From positions 1-42,811 of the forward strand of contig SWBL01000393.1 of NCBI GenBank assembly GCA_024195585.1: a stretch of DNA of 42,811 bases. The letters are read 5' to 3'. The position numbers and the translations under genes were made by a program. Positions within the stretch are counted from its first letter, which is position 1. Every line of letters starts with the position of its first letter. Below the pieces are notes generated by a model that made no database searches, was not told the DNA's origin, and saw nothing but the letters and a program-made list of their open reading frames with translations. The stretch is from Aureobasidium sp. EXF-3400. Taxonomy: Eukaryota > Ascomycota > Dothideomycetes > Dothideales > Saccotheciaceae. Below are positions 12,392 through 22,306 of the stretch, piece after piece.

Positions 12392-13389
12392 TTTTCCGGC
12401 CGGGAATCATCTTGCGATTTCCGAGCTCTGGATGAGGTTGTGGTTAGATTCGCGGAATATGTAGTTCCATACAAAGTCATCTTTGGCTCGTAGATAGTCA
12501 TCAGGTCATGTTTGTCGACGTGAACATTGTCCTTGGGTTAAATTATTGAGGGGATGGTGTGTGTCTCGCGACTTCGGAAGTTTCGGGTTGCGTTGCCGTT
12601 GTGGTCGATCTTGCCGGTTCAGGCTCGTACGTACTGGGAGGTTCAACTGGGTTCAAGGAGCTTGGAAGAAAGTATGTATTAGCTCCAGGTTCGAGTCCGT
12701 CGGCAAGTTCGCCAGTAAGACGAGAACTATGTGTGAGTACAGTATGCTGTATGGGTCGTGTGGTATATAAGTTGATTTGGCAAGAGGAAAAGAAAGATGG
12801 ATCGAGACTCGGAATAGTAGGCCAGGGTCTTGGTAGCAACATGGAGAAGGTCATAAAAAGGTGTCAGGATTGTGTTCCTTACCAAAACCGCTTGTAAGCT
12901 GTCAAAAGGAATGAGCATGATGTGCTTTCAGTACGTCCGGACGGCTGTATTGTGTTATGCTCGTAGTGAGTATGTGCCGTATTGAATGACCTTGAAGGTT
13001 GGAAATGGTCGTGACTGCCACGCCGCTTTTGAGCAGTGACGTTGTTCGTCTGTGACGACGGGGAAGATGTTGAACTGTTTTGAATGTACATCTAGTCATT
13101 TGGAGGGCGATCCATTAGGAGAAATGGTAGAATCCAGAATTTCATAACAAACAGAGTTGTGATGTTAGGCAGGAGAGTTGTGATGGCTGATGGGAGCGAC
13201 GACCGCCTTTAGCAAGCTTCGGCGATTACTGGGATACTGGTCTTTTAAAGCTCCCTTTTTTTTTCTTTTGTTTATATCTCTGCATCTCACCCCTGCCTGT
13301 CTTCATATCCTCATTCTGCTTCCCACTACTTTCCAACTATCTCGATTTCCGTCCACCTTTCAACTTTGTGCCCTAGCTCATCAAATGGA
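12392..13389. other. Intergenic region containing repeat copy A
   Basis: No gene is recognised here. The interval contains one copy of a diverged direct repeat (about 13002-13228). After it comes a strongly pyrimidine-rich tract at about 13251-13384 on the plus strand, ending at an ATG at 13385 that opens only a 28-codon frame. CT-rich tracts of this kind are common just upstream of fungal start codons, so this may be an orphan promoter, or simply the GA-rich 3' side of the minus-strand secreted-protein gene. Confidence 0.45.
13002..13228 (+). repeat. Diverged direct repeat, copy A
   Basis: By eye this aligns in the same orientation with 15867-16080, with small gaps. Shared blocks include ATGGTCGTG near the left end, ATGTTGAA, CTAGTC, AAATGG, GAGAGTTGTGATG and CTTCGG at the right end. 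The best part, about 13155-13207, is near-identical apart from scattered substitutions. No terminal inverted repeats or target duplication are evident. Confidence 0.65.
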
Positions 13390-14166
13390 TCAGGTGCATC
13401 CATCCGCACGGTTGCTCAAACACACGTCGGCAGCACCCCTCTTACGGCCATTAATAGCTCTGTTCGCCTGAGCGCTAAAACGATCAAAGTCCACATAGCT
13501 CAGAGCATCACTCATCAGCGTAAGCGCATAATTGTGCTGCCAGTTCTCGACCGCAGACCAAGACAAGCAAGCCGTAACTCCATTGACGGCGTTGCACCAA
13601 GAACGCGGCGAATGACTGAAACTATCATAGATTCGGGACTCGAGCGACCGTTGCAGGATTTCCATGGCGAATTTGCTCGAGATGTGAGCGCCGGAAGCAA
13701 TCCAACCGAATCTGCCTCGGCCGCGCTTTTCGAGGGCGGTGGGCTCGGTCAGGTCAACGCCATCGCAGGACTGGGTCGTAGAGGCCATATCGCCGCTGAG
13801 TTCCTGGCAAAGCCAAGTTCTGTTTGCAGCTTGTTCGACAGTCATGGTGCCGGCCATGGTGGCATTCAAAAATGTGGTGAGAATGGCCTCGTCATCGTTG
13901 TTGGCGTTGAAAGCTGCAGCGAAGGACTGGACGGCCTCGACTCCTGGGGCAGACTCTCCTGCTAGATGGTAGTCAAAGTTTGTGGCATCCTGACCGAAGA
14001 CCGTGGAAGTCACGTTCGAGATCCAGATATAGACGCCGTAATTGTCTGGGCCACTGTCGTAAAGGGGGGAAGTGGCCGTGGAGGAATTCAAGGGCATTGC
14101 AGAAGCTTGGAATTGGCGACCAAGCATGGTCAAGCCAAGAAGGAGAGAACAGATCTTGGATGCCAT
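13390..14166 (-). CDS. Secreted pre-pro-protein with Kex2 site, unknown function
   Basis: This intronless gene encodes 258 residues. A signal peptide covers about residues 1-23 (hydrophobic core LLLGLTMLG). A pro-region follows with four N-glycosylation sequons (N27, N51, N101, N115) and two Cys (C120, C134). A Lys-Arg Kex2-type site at 147-148 precedes a mature part of about 110 residues starting GRGRFGW. The mature part has four Cys (191, 200, 249, 257), enough for two disulfides, and a second Lys-Arg at 242-243. The CNAVNGVTACLSWS stretch recalls a group of uncharacterised fungal secreted proteins, but I cannot name the family. The layout fits a processed secreted peptide, effector or antimicrobial protein; no activity can be claimed. 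A strong TATA box lies 57 bp upstream of the start codon. Confidence 0.82.
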   Translation of the reverse strand: MASKICSLLLGLTMLGRQFQASAMPLNSSTATSPLYDSGPDNYGVYIWISNVTSTVFGQDATNFDYHLAGESAPGVEAVQSFAAAFNANNDDEAILTTFLNATMAGTMTVEQAANRTWLCQELSGDMASTTQSCDGVDLTEPTALEKRGRGRFGWIASGAHISSKFAMEILQRSLESRIYDSFSHSPRSWCNAVNGVTACLSWSAVENWQHNYALTLMSDALSYVDFDRFSAQANRAINGRKRGAADVCLSNRADGCT

Positions 14167-15146
14167 GGTGCGCAGGAAGGCAGTTGTTTGATGAGTTTGC
14201 TGGACGGAGGACCATCAACGCCTATTTATACAGCAATCCTGGCCTTGTTCAGGTTGCTCAACCTGACCTACCCCTTGTTAGCGAGATCATCGCCAAAGCT
14301 CACCTTGTTCCTTCTGCATCCTGGGTGGACTCTGGATTGATGAGGCTTTCAGCACTGGCTGGTTTGGATCCTTCGCGCGTGAACATGTTGCACAGGATAT
14401 ATCGCTCAGTGGAGTGGACGATGGGACTCGGTATCCCTGCTTTCCCTTGTGAGGTCTGTTGGTTCGTGTAGTGCGCTCACAGACACATGTCTTTGTGCTA
14501 TCCTCGTGTCCGTGCGCAGGCGTCCGTCACGCGTTTTGAGAATTGGGGAGAGTCCAGGCCACGATATTGGAGTCCGTGGTTAGTTACCAGCGTGAGACAC
14601 CTCGAAGTGCCATTCGGAGGAGCCAGGGCGATATGAGGGCGCACAATCTCGCTCATCCCCCGACCGTGACCATAAGATCATATAAAACAAGCATCAAACA
14701 GGAATGTTCTTAGTGCACTGTAGGAAGCTTGATGTAATAGAGTACAAAGCTTGTTGTCCATGTACATTGCTCTGCCAGCAGTAGACAGTTGTAGGAATCG
14801 ACGAGACAGCCTATGATAAAGGGTAACCACACTGGTTTTTGACTAGCATTGAATTTTGGCAACGGTGATAACCCTCGGCTTTCGTTGCCTCGTTCTTTGA
14901 GACGGCGAAAGAAGCGCTCCTTCGCGGACAGCCATGTGGACCAGTAGGCTGGTATGAACACGAGGATGTGAGGTTCGGCGAAAATTGGAATTTGGCGAAA
15001 AAAGGTCATGGCGCATGGTTCCGATATAATTCGATGGAAGGTCTTTTCGAGGTAATCTTCCAAGCAGCCAGCAAATATTCCTCACTCTTTTTTCGTTCAA
15101 GTCTGTTGTTATCACACAATCGATCCAGACTTGGCACTTCACAAAA
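14167..15146. other. Intergenic region, promoter side of secreted-protein gene
   Basis: Apart from the TATA box near 14223 I see no gene. Frames here are short and overlapping on both strands. The right-hand part must include the promoter of the membrane-protein gene starting at 15147. Confidence 0.45.
14223..14230 (-). promoter_or_regulatory. TATA box of the secreted-protein gene
   Basis: Read on the minus strand this is TATAAATA, a consensus TATA box, ending 57 bp before the ATG at 14166. The housekeeping genes in this window show no such box at this distance, which suggests an inducible promoter here. Function is inferred from position and sequence only. Confidence 0.65.
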
Positions 15147-15800
15147 ATGGCTCGGTCGTCAAGTCGCATTCTACTGTCAGCTGGCAGTGCTGCTGAAGCC
15201 GGAAGACAGTGCCTGACCAAAGCTGGCCCCCTCGCACATGTGTCAAACCTCGCCGCCATTCTGATCTTCTTCATTCTGGTATTTCTGTGCTTCTGCATCA
15301 GTCTATACTTGATCATGCTGGTCAAAGGAGTTCCAGATCTCGATGCACCGAAACTCCATCAACGACCTGTTGACCCAGCAAGAGCACTTGCCGACGACCC
15401 AACACCTTATGTACCAATGCCCGGATCTTGGTTTGCAAAAGCTTGCAAAGGAGGTGCCTGTCTTGCACTAATTGTTTTGCTCCATCTTGTCATGTTTCTT
15501 TGCATAAGAAACATGAGATACTGCTCGATGGGAAAATCTTTGCGGGTTTACTTGACGCAGCCAAATGTGTTTACGGTGCTAGAAGTGGCATCGCTTTGGT
15601 GGCACACAATAAGTGCTACTTGTTGTGTTAATCTTGTCATTGCAGCCAGAGTTCTCGGGGAAGATCAATCGAGGAGGATTGAGATGGATCTGACAGCGGT
15701 GCCTGTGTTAACTTTGTCTTGGATGTTCTATCTGTTGACTGCGCCAATTCACTTGGCAAGGCGGATTTTGATGCATGACCAACAGCCTTGGACTCTTTGA
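15147..15800 (+). CDS. Hypothetical four-helix membrane protein
   Basis: This is an uninterrupted 217-residue frame with an ATG in good context. Four hydrophobic segments are clear, at about residues 36-60, 103-120, 142-168 and 183-200. A polar loop rich in Pro and Asp lies between the first two (about 62-95). The N-terminus (MARSSSRILLSAGSAAEAG) is short and basic, not a clear signal peptide. I do not recognise the family. The hydrophobicity pattern and codon use make a real gene likely. It could be a small plasma- or endomembrane protein limited to related fungi. Confidence 0.65.
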   Translation: MARSSSRILLSAGSAAEAGRQCLTKAGPLAHVSNLAAILIFFILVFLCFCISLYLIMLVKGVPDLDAPKLHQRPVDPARALADDPTPYVPMPGSWFAKACKGGACLALIVLLHLVMFLCIRNMRYCSMGKSLRVYLTQPNVFTVLEVASLWWHTISATCCVNLVIAARVLGEDQSRRIEMDLTAVPVLTLSWMFYLLTAPIHLARRILMHDQQPWTL

Positions 15801-15866
15801 ACGCCCGAGGGGAGAGTTTTGAATGGGAGATGTTCGCTTGTTATACAGTAGAAATATGATGATTGT

Positions 15867-16080
15867 AGAATGGTCGTGGCCAATGCGCCATGGTTGTGCA
15901 AAGATACCGTCCTGCCCTTGCGACAGCTGACATGTTGAAACGGGTTGAGTATACGACTAGTCGCTCGGAGACCAAATGGCAAGAATCTATGGTTTCTGAC
16001 GAAACAAAGTTGCGATGTTCGTTAGAGGAGAGTTGTGATGACTGATGGAAGAGACAACCGCCAAGGCTTCGGTGCGATGA
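15867..16080 (+). repeat. Diverged direct repeat, copy B, upstream of VMA9
   Basis: This is the partner of 13002-13228, in the same orientation and about 2.9 kb away. It ends 75 bp before the VMA9 start codon, so it lies within the VMA9 promoter or 5' untranslated region and overlaps the 3' flank of the membrane-protein gene. Confidence 0.65.
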
Positions 16081-16155
16081 CGCCGACCCTTTGGGAACCG
16101 CGACGGCGAACAATTGCGGGTCGACCATCTCCTTGTCCATATACTCAACATCAAC

Positions 16156-16603
16156 ATGGCTAACGGGTACGTTGGCAATTGCTTCCAAAGCGATACGAGT
16201 CTTTGAAATGGTAGCTGACGATGTACGCGCAGGTGGAGTCTTCTGGTTGGCCTCCTCTTCATCTTGGCCTTCTGCGCCGTGTCCTGGTTCGCTAGTCCCA
16301 AGGGCGAGACACAAACGTAAGTCGCTGCTCCTGCTGTGCCACTGCTGCGCCCTTGCGACAGAGTCAGCAAGATCCATACTGTATCAAGAAGGCAAAGTTA
16401 ACCGTGCCTCAACAGTGTCTGGCGTTCAACCCTCATCCTATCGGCCTGGAGCTGCTACCTCATGTGGGGTATGTTTTCGTCCCTCTCGTCGCTGGAGTAC
16501 TCAACTGACCGACCGCATAGCTATCACCTTCCTCGCCCAGTGGCATCCCCTCATCCAACCCCAGCGAAGCGATCTGAGGCCCGAATACGTCCACAGAGGT
16601 TAG
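16156..16603 (+). CDS. VMA9: V-ATPase subunit e (Vma9)
   Basis: Four exons, 16156-16166, 16233-16316, 16416-16468 and 16521-16603, join into a 76-residue protein of the V-ATPase e/Vma9 family. This is a small Vo-sector subunit needed for assembly of the proton pump of vacuoles and Golgi. The start MANGWSLLVGLLF is followed by a first membrane helix, the conserved SPKGE loop (about 27-31), a second helix with the SCYLMWAITFLAQ pattern, and a C-terminal LIQPQRSDLRPE tail typical of the family. All introns are GT-AG, and the donors (GTACGT, GTAAGT, GTATGT) are strong. The first coding exon is only 11 nt. Single-frame gene finders would probably miss this gene. Confidence 0.95.
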
Positions 16604-16810
16604 AGACATGGACGACATTGAAGGAGATTGATGCGAAGAGAGAGGCTGCACGCGGCAGCAGGACTTGTTTCAACATTTTACATGGCATTGGCGTTGCTTG
16701 ACTTTCCTGGGAGATACACTGTGACATATCACTCGTAATGGGCTTGTCACATGGCAGCCCTTGTTTCTGATACTGCATCTTCTGGGACATGCGTACTGTT
16801 CATACCCGTC

Positions 16811-18015
16811 TTATTGTGCTATACCCACATGTAGTGCGAGTCGTTTCCACAGCTCAAGCACATCACCTGTTTCAACGACACCAGCAGCTGCCACGCCCGA
16901 TCCAACACCAGCAGCTCTCAGGATACCCTGCATTATCATTAGCTTGAATCAATCATGCAAAGCTGTCACAAGACTAACCCAACCAACACCTGCTCGACAC
17001 ACAGCACCGACTGCCGCCAATATCGCAGCTCTGATGACTCCACACTCGAGCAAGATCTCTAGGGCGGCAACATTGTTGATGATGACAGCCCACGAGACAG
17101 CACTCGCGCTACTCGGTAGATCGTATTTCCAGATCAGCAATAACAGTGGAAAGAGCTTGGTAAAGCTTGATACCAATAGTGCCGTGCTTATGACAGCAGG
17201 GTGGGGGTAATGAGGTATGAGGTAAGATAGTGGTCGAGGCAAGCGCAGAGATAAGAGAGTGCGGATAGGCAGGTGAAACGAGATAGTCTCCAGCGCGCAA
17301 AGTAGAAGGAAGAAGACGTATTGCAGGATGATAGGTTGCTCGCTAAGGAGGTAGGAGGTAGGGAGAAGACCTGATGTACTCGAGTCGCTCGACCCCGTGG
17401 CATTACTCGTGGGGTGAGCAAATGGATCAGATGGGGTTGGCATAGAGATAGTGTCCGTGGCTGAAGAAGAGGGCATAGCTTCTTCAATTCGAGCCCAGGT
17501 CAAGTAAACGTCGAACAGAAGGAGTAAGACGCCCAGACGTATTATGGAGGGCTACAGCCGTAAGTATTGATTCATCGACATGAGATAATGAGACGTACGT
17601 TGAAGCGACCATCTTCTCGACCCAGTCGGTTGAACAAAAGGTGTCTGTAGACCTGTACGTATGTATCAGTACCGATCTTTGGTAGAGAATCTCTTGGTCG
17701 CCCTGAGAAGGTGGTTGGAGAGATGATTCGAGAATTGGGCTTCGAAAGAAGTTGGAATAAGAATGAGACGAGGGAAGAGAGAGAGGAAGATAGCTAGCAT
17801 GAGAAACAGAGAGCACGACGGCCTACCTGTGGTTTGATCAAGACCAGATCGATGAATAGGACAACAAAATCATGCTCGACATATTTGTCTGCAAAACGCT
17901 TGCATCGCGGACACTGAGTCAAACGAACACCCTTTCCCAAAGTACGATCATCGGCCTTACTGTATGTAGTGTACAGGCTGCTTACGGGGTACCGACACTC
18001 GATACATATGGGCAT
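16811..18015 (-). CDS. ARV1: ARV1 sterol/lipid homeostasis protein
   Basis: Arv1 is an ER membrane protein needed for sterol distribution and GPI-anchor synthesis. Exons 18015-17827, 17652-17599, 17551-16979 and 16927-16811 give 310 residues. The N-terminal Arv1 homology domain carries the zinc-binding pairs CIEC (residues 4-7) and CPRC, followed by ADKYVEHDFVVLFIDLVLIKPQ and VYRHLLFNR, which are near-invariant in the family. Several hydrophobic helices follow. Splice donors are GTAGGC, GTACGT and GTTAGT; the last intron has a CTAAT branch box. A longer start five codons upstream is possible, but MPICIECR matches family usage. The start codon is 178 bp from that of NUP170, on the opposite strand. 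The first three exons are secure; the last exon is less so. Confidence 0.92.
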
Positions 18016-18193
18016 TGTTTTTCGAGACAAGGTGTTGGTCGAAGATGGTATGGACTTGAACGTGTTTGACGAGTGACAGCATCAAAGGTCCGTGCGGGTC
18101 GGCGCGTCTGCGTCGCCAAAGCTTTGTCGATGCTCGCATTTCATGGTCGCTCCAAGTTCATGTTCTTTTCAGACCACCTCCCTTGCATCGACA
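18016..18193. promoter_or_regulatory. Shared divergent promoter, ARV1/NUP170
   Basis: Only 178 bp separate the ARV1 and NUP170 start codons, so both core promoters and leaders overlap here. No TATA box is evident. If the longer ARV1 start is used the gap shrinks to 163 bp. Confidence 0.65.
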
Positions 18194-21100
18194 ATGGCTC
18201 TGGCAGCACCGCAACCGACGCCCCAGCGTCCTCTGCCAGGTGCTTTTTTCAACACTCCGGCCCCCGGTAGACCTGGCAGTTCAGGGCAGATGCCGCAATC
18301 ATCTTCTTTCCGCTCCAATGCTGCCGCTACTCTAGCTGGATACCGCACTGGTCAGGTCGCTTCACGCGATGCGCCTACTCAGAGACCTACCACTGCCACC
18401 CAAGATACTCTTGCGCCCATCGAACGCGCCGCTCGCACAGTCAACGAAGCCCTTCAGAGCGAGGCTCAGTACCCAGCCCTCGACAACTACGTCGGTCAGG
18501 GCATTTCGAATGATTACGATACCACCTTCAACAATGCCTGGCAACCCTTCCAGCGCACTCGCAGCTATGACATACCCGAGCAAATCTTCGAACAAGCAAA
18601 CATGGCCCAAGTCTCGACACATCTTGGTCTCTTCGCAGAGCTCAACCACGCCTTCATCGTTATTGACTCGTCGCTATACCTCTGGGATTACACACATCCA
18701 AATCCCGAGCTCATTGGCTTCGAGGACCAGACCAATGCCATCACGGCCGTCAAGCTCGTCAAGCCGCGCAAGGGCGTCTTCATCGAGTCCATCACACACT
18801 TGCTGGTTGTCGCAACCCACGCTGAGATCCTACTCATCGGTCTGGCAGCCGCTCGATCTGCACACGGTGGCTGGGCCGTCCAGCTCTACTCGACCAACAT
18901 GAAAGTACCCGTCAAGGGCACTGCCATCAGCTACATCGAGTCGTCGGACAAGACTGGGCGCATCTTCTTTGGCGGGAACCAGGCTACCGATGTATGGGAG
19001 CTCACTTACCAGCAAGAGGAGCGATGGTTCGCCAGCCGATGCTCCAAGATCAATCACACAAACTCGGGCATCACATCTGCCTTCCAGTTGTTGCCTTTTG
19101 GTGCCCGTTCAGAGCAGGAACACATCAAGCAGATGGTCGTTGATGACTCGCGCGATCTGCTCTACACGCTGTCCTCGTCTTCAACCATTCGCGTCTACCA
19201 CATGAAGCCAAACAACGTCCTTGATCTGGCTTTGTCACGTCCCTTCACCAGCTTGTTGGCCCAGATTGCCCATATGGTACCCAGCTCCGATCTCCTCGCA
19301 CGCAACACCTCGCTCGTCTCCATCAGCCCGATTTCGGCCCAAGAGACCAACAGACTCAGTCTCCAGGCTCTGACCAGCACCGGCTGTCGTATATTCCTGA
19401 GTGCCACCTCGGGTGCCTTCTATGGCAGTTCCTCTTCTTCCGCTCCGACCAGCATGCAGGTCCACCACATCAAATTCCCTCCAAAAGACGGCGAAACAGC
19501 TGCTCCTCAACCTCAGCAACCCCAGTCGGCTTCCACTTCGCTCGGTCCTTATTCTTCTAACCCTGCGACCTTGGATACTAACACTCGCTTCCTCGCTAAC
19601 ACAAAGGCTGGCGTTAGATATGCCCCTGGTTACTCATGTTGGGTCGTACCAAACCCGCAAGATCCCCACCGAGACTCCATCTTCTTCACCGCTCCTGACT
19701 CTGGTCGCATCAAAATGCCTCGCGACGCTAGCCATGCTACTCTGTTCCCCGAGATTGGCATGTTCCTCGAACTTCCTTACCCCTCCCAAGGTATCGGTCT
19801 GGTCAGCCCACCTTTCGCTGCAGCTTCTACGCCTCTGGGTTTTGCCAATGAGCTCGCGGTTCAGTTCGACCAATCTCCTACCGAAATCGCTGTTCTTACT
19901 AGCACTGGCGTGCAGATTATGCGTCGTCGCAGACTAGTCGATATCTTTGCCTCTCTTGCTCGCTACGGTGGTGACGCTGAAGGCCGTGATGGCCAGGTGA
20001 AAAAGTTCATCCGCAACTATGGTCGCACTGAGACTGCTGCTACCGCTCTCGCTGTTGCTTGTGGTGAAGCTTCTGATGGCAACGCCGATGCTCGCATAAC
20101 CAACATCACAGAACCAGACATTGTTGATTTCGCAAGAGAAGCCTTCATCACCCAAGGAGGCAAGCCTATGCTTAACGAAAACTCTGTCTTGGACAACAAC
20201 ACTCCCGCAATTGATAATGTCCGCCCCTCTCCTAGGCATGACGGCATGGCACTATACATCACTCGATTGGTGCGATCTATCTGGAGGGCCCCAGTTCTGA
20301 CACAAAAGACTACACCTGTTGGTGGACTCGTTGTCACATCGACTGTAGCACTCACCAAGCTGCAAAACATTCAACGAGCCCTCAACTCGTTGCAAGAGTT
20401 TTTGAACAAGAACAAGAGCTCCATCGAAGGTCTATCTGGACCTGAATCGTTGGGACGCGTTGCCAACAAACAAGATGAATTGTCTTTGCAAGGTGAACAT
20501 CGTGCCATGAACGCCCTCATTCAGCTCATCTCGAGCATTGTTGAAGGCATTGCCTTTGTGCTCGTTCTCTTTGATGAGAAGGTCGATGAAATTGTCCTAT
20601 CTCTTCCCGAAGGTTCTCGCGAGCGTGCCAGACAACTCACGTATGAGGGTCTTTTCTGCTCTCCTGATGGCAGAAACCTGGCCAAAGAGCTTGTCAAGGC
20701 AATTGTGAACCGTAACATCGCTAATGGGTCTAATGTTGACACAGTGGCGGAAGCCTTGAGAAGACGTTGTGGCAGCTTCTGCAGTGCTGATGACGTTGTC
20801 ATCTTCAAGGCTCAGGAGCAAGTCAAGCGAGCATCCGAGGCTGGACCCACATCTGAAGCAAGTCGCAGATTGCTGAACGAGAGTTTGCGACTCTTCCAGA
20901 AGGTGGCTGGCTCGCTCTCCATGGAGCATCTCGAGTGGGCTGTTTCGCAATACATCCCTATGTCCTTCTATGCTGGTGCCATCCAGCTTGCTCTGACTGT
21001 CGCACACGAGTCTGATCGTGCAAACCGTGCCCTCTCTTGGCTAAGGGATGATTGCCCTGAAAACGACCCACGACAGAAGGCTTTCGAAGACAGAAAGCAA

Positions 21101-22306
21101 TGCTACGATTTGATTCACCAAGTCATTGTGTCTCTCGAGCAGACAGCCGAGGCAAATCCCGATGGTGCCTTTTCCGTCACTGCTAAGAGACAATCTGAGG
21201 CCTACGAAATCATCAACAACTCGGAAGATGAAGTCTTCCAGAACAACCTGTATGATTGGTACATGGGCCAGGGCTGGAATGACAGACTTCTGGAAATCAG
21301 CTCGCCATATGTTATCAGCTACCTGCGCAGACGCATGGACAAGAATCCCGACCATGCAGACCTGCTCTGGCGTTACTACGCACACCATAACAACTTCCTC
21401 GAAGCTGCTTCAGTACAATTATTGCTTGCTAAAAGTGGCTTTGACCTCAACCTCGAGCAACGCATCGGTTATCTCAGCCGTGCAAGAACCAATGCCTCGA
21501 TTCGCACTGTTTCCTTGCTTGATGCCGCACAAGGCAGACAACAACTGCTTCGCGAAATCACCGATCTCCTCGAAGTGGGCAACATCCAGGACGACATCCT
21601 GCAACGGATGAAGTCAGATCCACGTCTGACAGAGCAACGTCGACCTCAAGTGTTGAAGGCACTCGATGGCCAGATCCTAGAGGTCGCCGAGTTGTTCAAC
21701 CAGTATGCCGATCAAGCAGGTTACTATGATATCTGCATTCTCATCTACCACTGCGCCGACCACCGCAACCCTGCAGATATTCAGTCGACTTGGCAACTGC
21801 TGATCGAGCAGGTGCACCAAGAAGCAGAGAACAGCGATCAGATGAGACCATTCGAGGCAGTAGCGCTGAAAGTGCGCTCACTCGGCCAACGTTTACACGC
21901 CGCAGAGGCTACCTTCCCCATCCCCATCCTGCTGCCAATGCTCCTCCGCTACGCCCTCGAGTACCAAAACAACGCTGCTTCACCGATGTGGGTTATGGAT
22001 ACCTTCCTCGAGCTCGATATCCGTCCCTCAGCATTGGTACCTGTTGTTGAGCAGATGTACTATACCAACGAGCAACCTTTCGTTGGCAGACACCGTCGTA
22101 TCCTTGCCGCCGACCTCATCTACCTGGTTCAAGCTTGGCTGCGTGAAAGCGAACGCCACGGCGACAGCGTCCTCTTTGGCAGCGACGACAGTGCTGCTGG
22201 CATTGATGAACTCCTTACCAGTCTTGCCGGAAGTCAAGACCTGGATGCAGCAAGTCAGCAAGCTGTTGACGTTCTGAGAGGCAGAGTTGCTCAGGCTATG
22301 CGTTGA
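18194..22306 (+). CDS. NUP170: Nucleoporin Nup170/Nup155
   Basis: This is an intronless 1370-residue protein of the Nup155/Nup170 (non-repetitive, WGA-negative) family. These proteins form the inner ring of the nuclear pore and contact the membrane ring and Nup53. About residues 1-85 are low-complexity (Pro, Gln, Ser). A beta-propeller follows to roughly residue 600, with the family segment LDNYVGQGISNDYD and the ...LFAELNHAFIVIDSSLYLWDY strand region. An alpha-solenoid runs to the C-terminus, including SPYVISYLRRRMD and YYDICILIYHCADHRNP. The frame is open further upstream, but the ATG at 18194 (context ACAATGG) is the first good start. Length agrees with fungal members (about 1300-1500). 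Confidence 0.96.
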   Translation: MALAAPQPTPQRPLPGAFFNTPAPGRPGSSGQMPQSSSFRSNAAATLAGYRTGQVASRDAPTQRPTTATQDTLAPIERAARTVNEALQSEAQYPALDNYVGQGISNDYDTTFNNAWQPFQRTRSYDIPEQIFEQANMAQVSTHLGLFAELNHAFIVIDSSLYLWDYTHPNPELIGFEDQTNAITAVKLVKPRKGVFIESITHLLVVATHAEILLIGLAAARSAHGGWAVQLYSTNMKVPVKGTAISYIESSDKTGRIFFGGNQATDVWELTYQQEERWFASRCSKINHTNSGITSAFQLLPFGARSEQEHIKQMVVDDSRDLLYTLSSSSTIRVYHMKPNNVLDLALSRPFTSLLAQIAHMVPSSDLLARNTSLVSISPISAQETNRLSLQALTSTGCRIFLSATSGAFYGSSSSSAPTSMQVHHIKFPPKDGETAAPQPQQPQSASTSLGPYSSNPATLDTNTRFLANTKAGVRYAPGYSCWVVPNPQDPHRDSIFFTAPDSGRIKMPRDASHATLFPEIGMFLELPYPSQGIGLVSPPFAAASTPLGFANELAVQFDQSPTEIAVLTSTGVQIMRRRRLVDIFASLARYGGDAEGRDGQVKKFIRNYGRTETAATALAVACGEASDGNADARITNITEPDIVDFAREAFITQGGKPMLNENSVLDNNTPAIDNVRPSPRHDGMALYITRLVRSIWRAPVLTQKTTPVGGLVVTSTVALTKLQNIQRALNSLQEFLNKNKSSIEGLSGPESLGRVANKQDELSLQGEHRAMNALIQLISSIVEGIAFVLVLFDEKVDEIVLSLPEGSRERARQLTYEGLFCSPDGRNLAKELVKAIVNRNIANGSNVDTVAEALRRRCGSFCSADDVVIFKAQEQVKRASEAGPTSEASRRLLNESLRLFQKVAGSLSMEHLEWAVSQYIPMSFYAGAIQLALTVAHESDRANRALSWLRDDCPENDPRQKAFEDRKQCYDLIHQVIVSLEQTAEANPDGAFSVTAKRQSEAYEIINNSEDEVFQNNLYDWYMGQGWNDRLLEISSPYVISYLRRRMDKNPDHADLLWRYYAHHNNFLEAASVQLLLAKSGFDLNLEQRIGYLSRARTNASIRTVSLLDAAQGRQQLLREITDLLEVGNIQDDILQRMKSDPRLTEQRRPQVLKALDGQILEVAELFNQYADQAGYYDICILIYHCADHRNPADIQSTWQLLIEQVHQEAENSDQMRPFEAVALKVRSLGQRLHAAEATFPIPILLPMLLRYALEYQNNAASPMWVMDTFLELDIRPSALVPVVEQMYYTNEQPFVGRHRRILAADLIYLVQAWLRESERHGDSVLFGSDDSAAGIDELLTSLAGSQDLDAASQQAVDVLRGRVAQAMR

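Noticed and set aside
13366..13965. 199-codon plus-strand frame opposite the secreted-protein gene
   Set aside because: The minus strand has a signal peptide, Kex2 site, paired cysteines and a TATA box; the plus frame has none and is an antisense shadow.
15841..16377. 178-codon minus-strand frame over VMA9
   Set aside because: It is antisense to the well-supported, spliced VMA9 gene and shows no family features.
18369..18902. Frame of 177 codons inside NUP170
   Set aside because: Shadow of the nucleoporin coding sequence in another frame; Ser/Pro-rich out-of-frame product.
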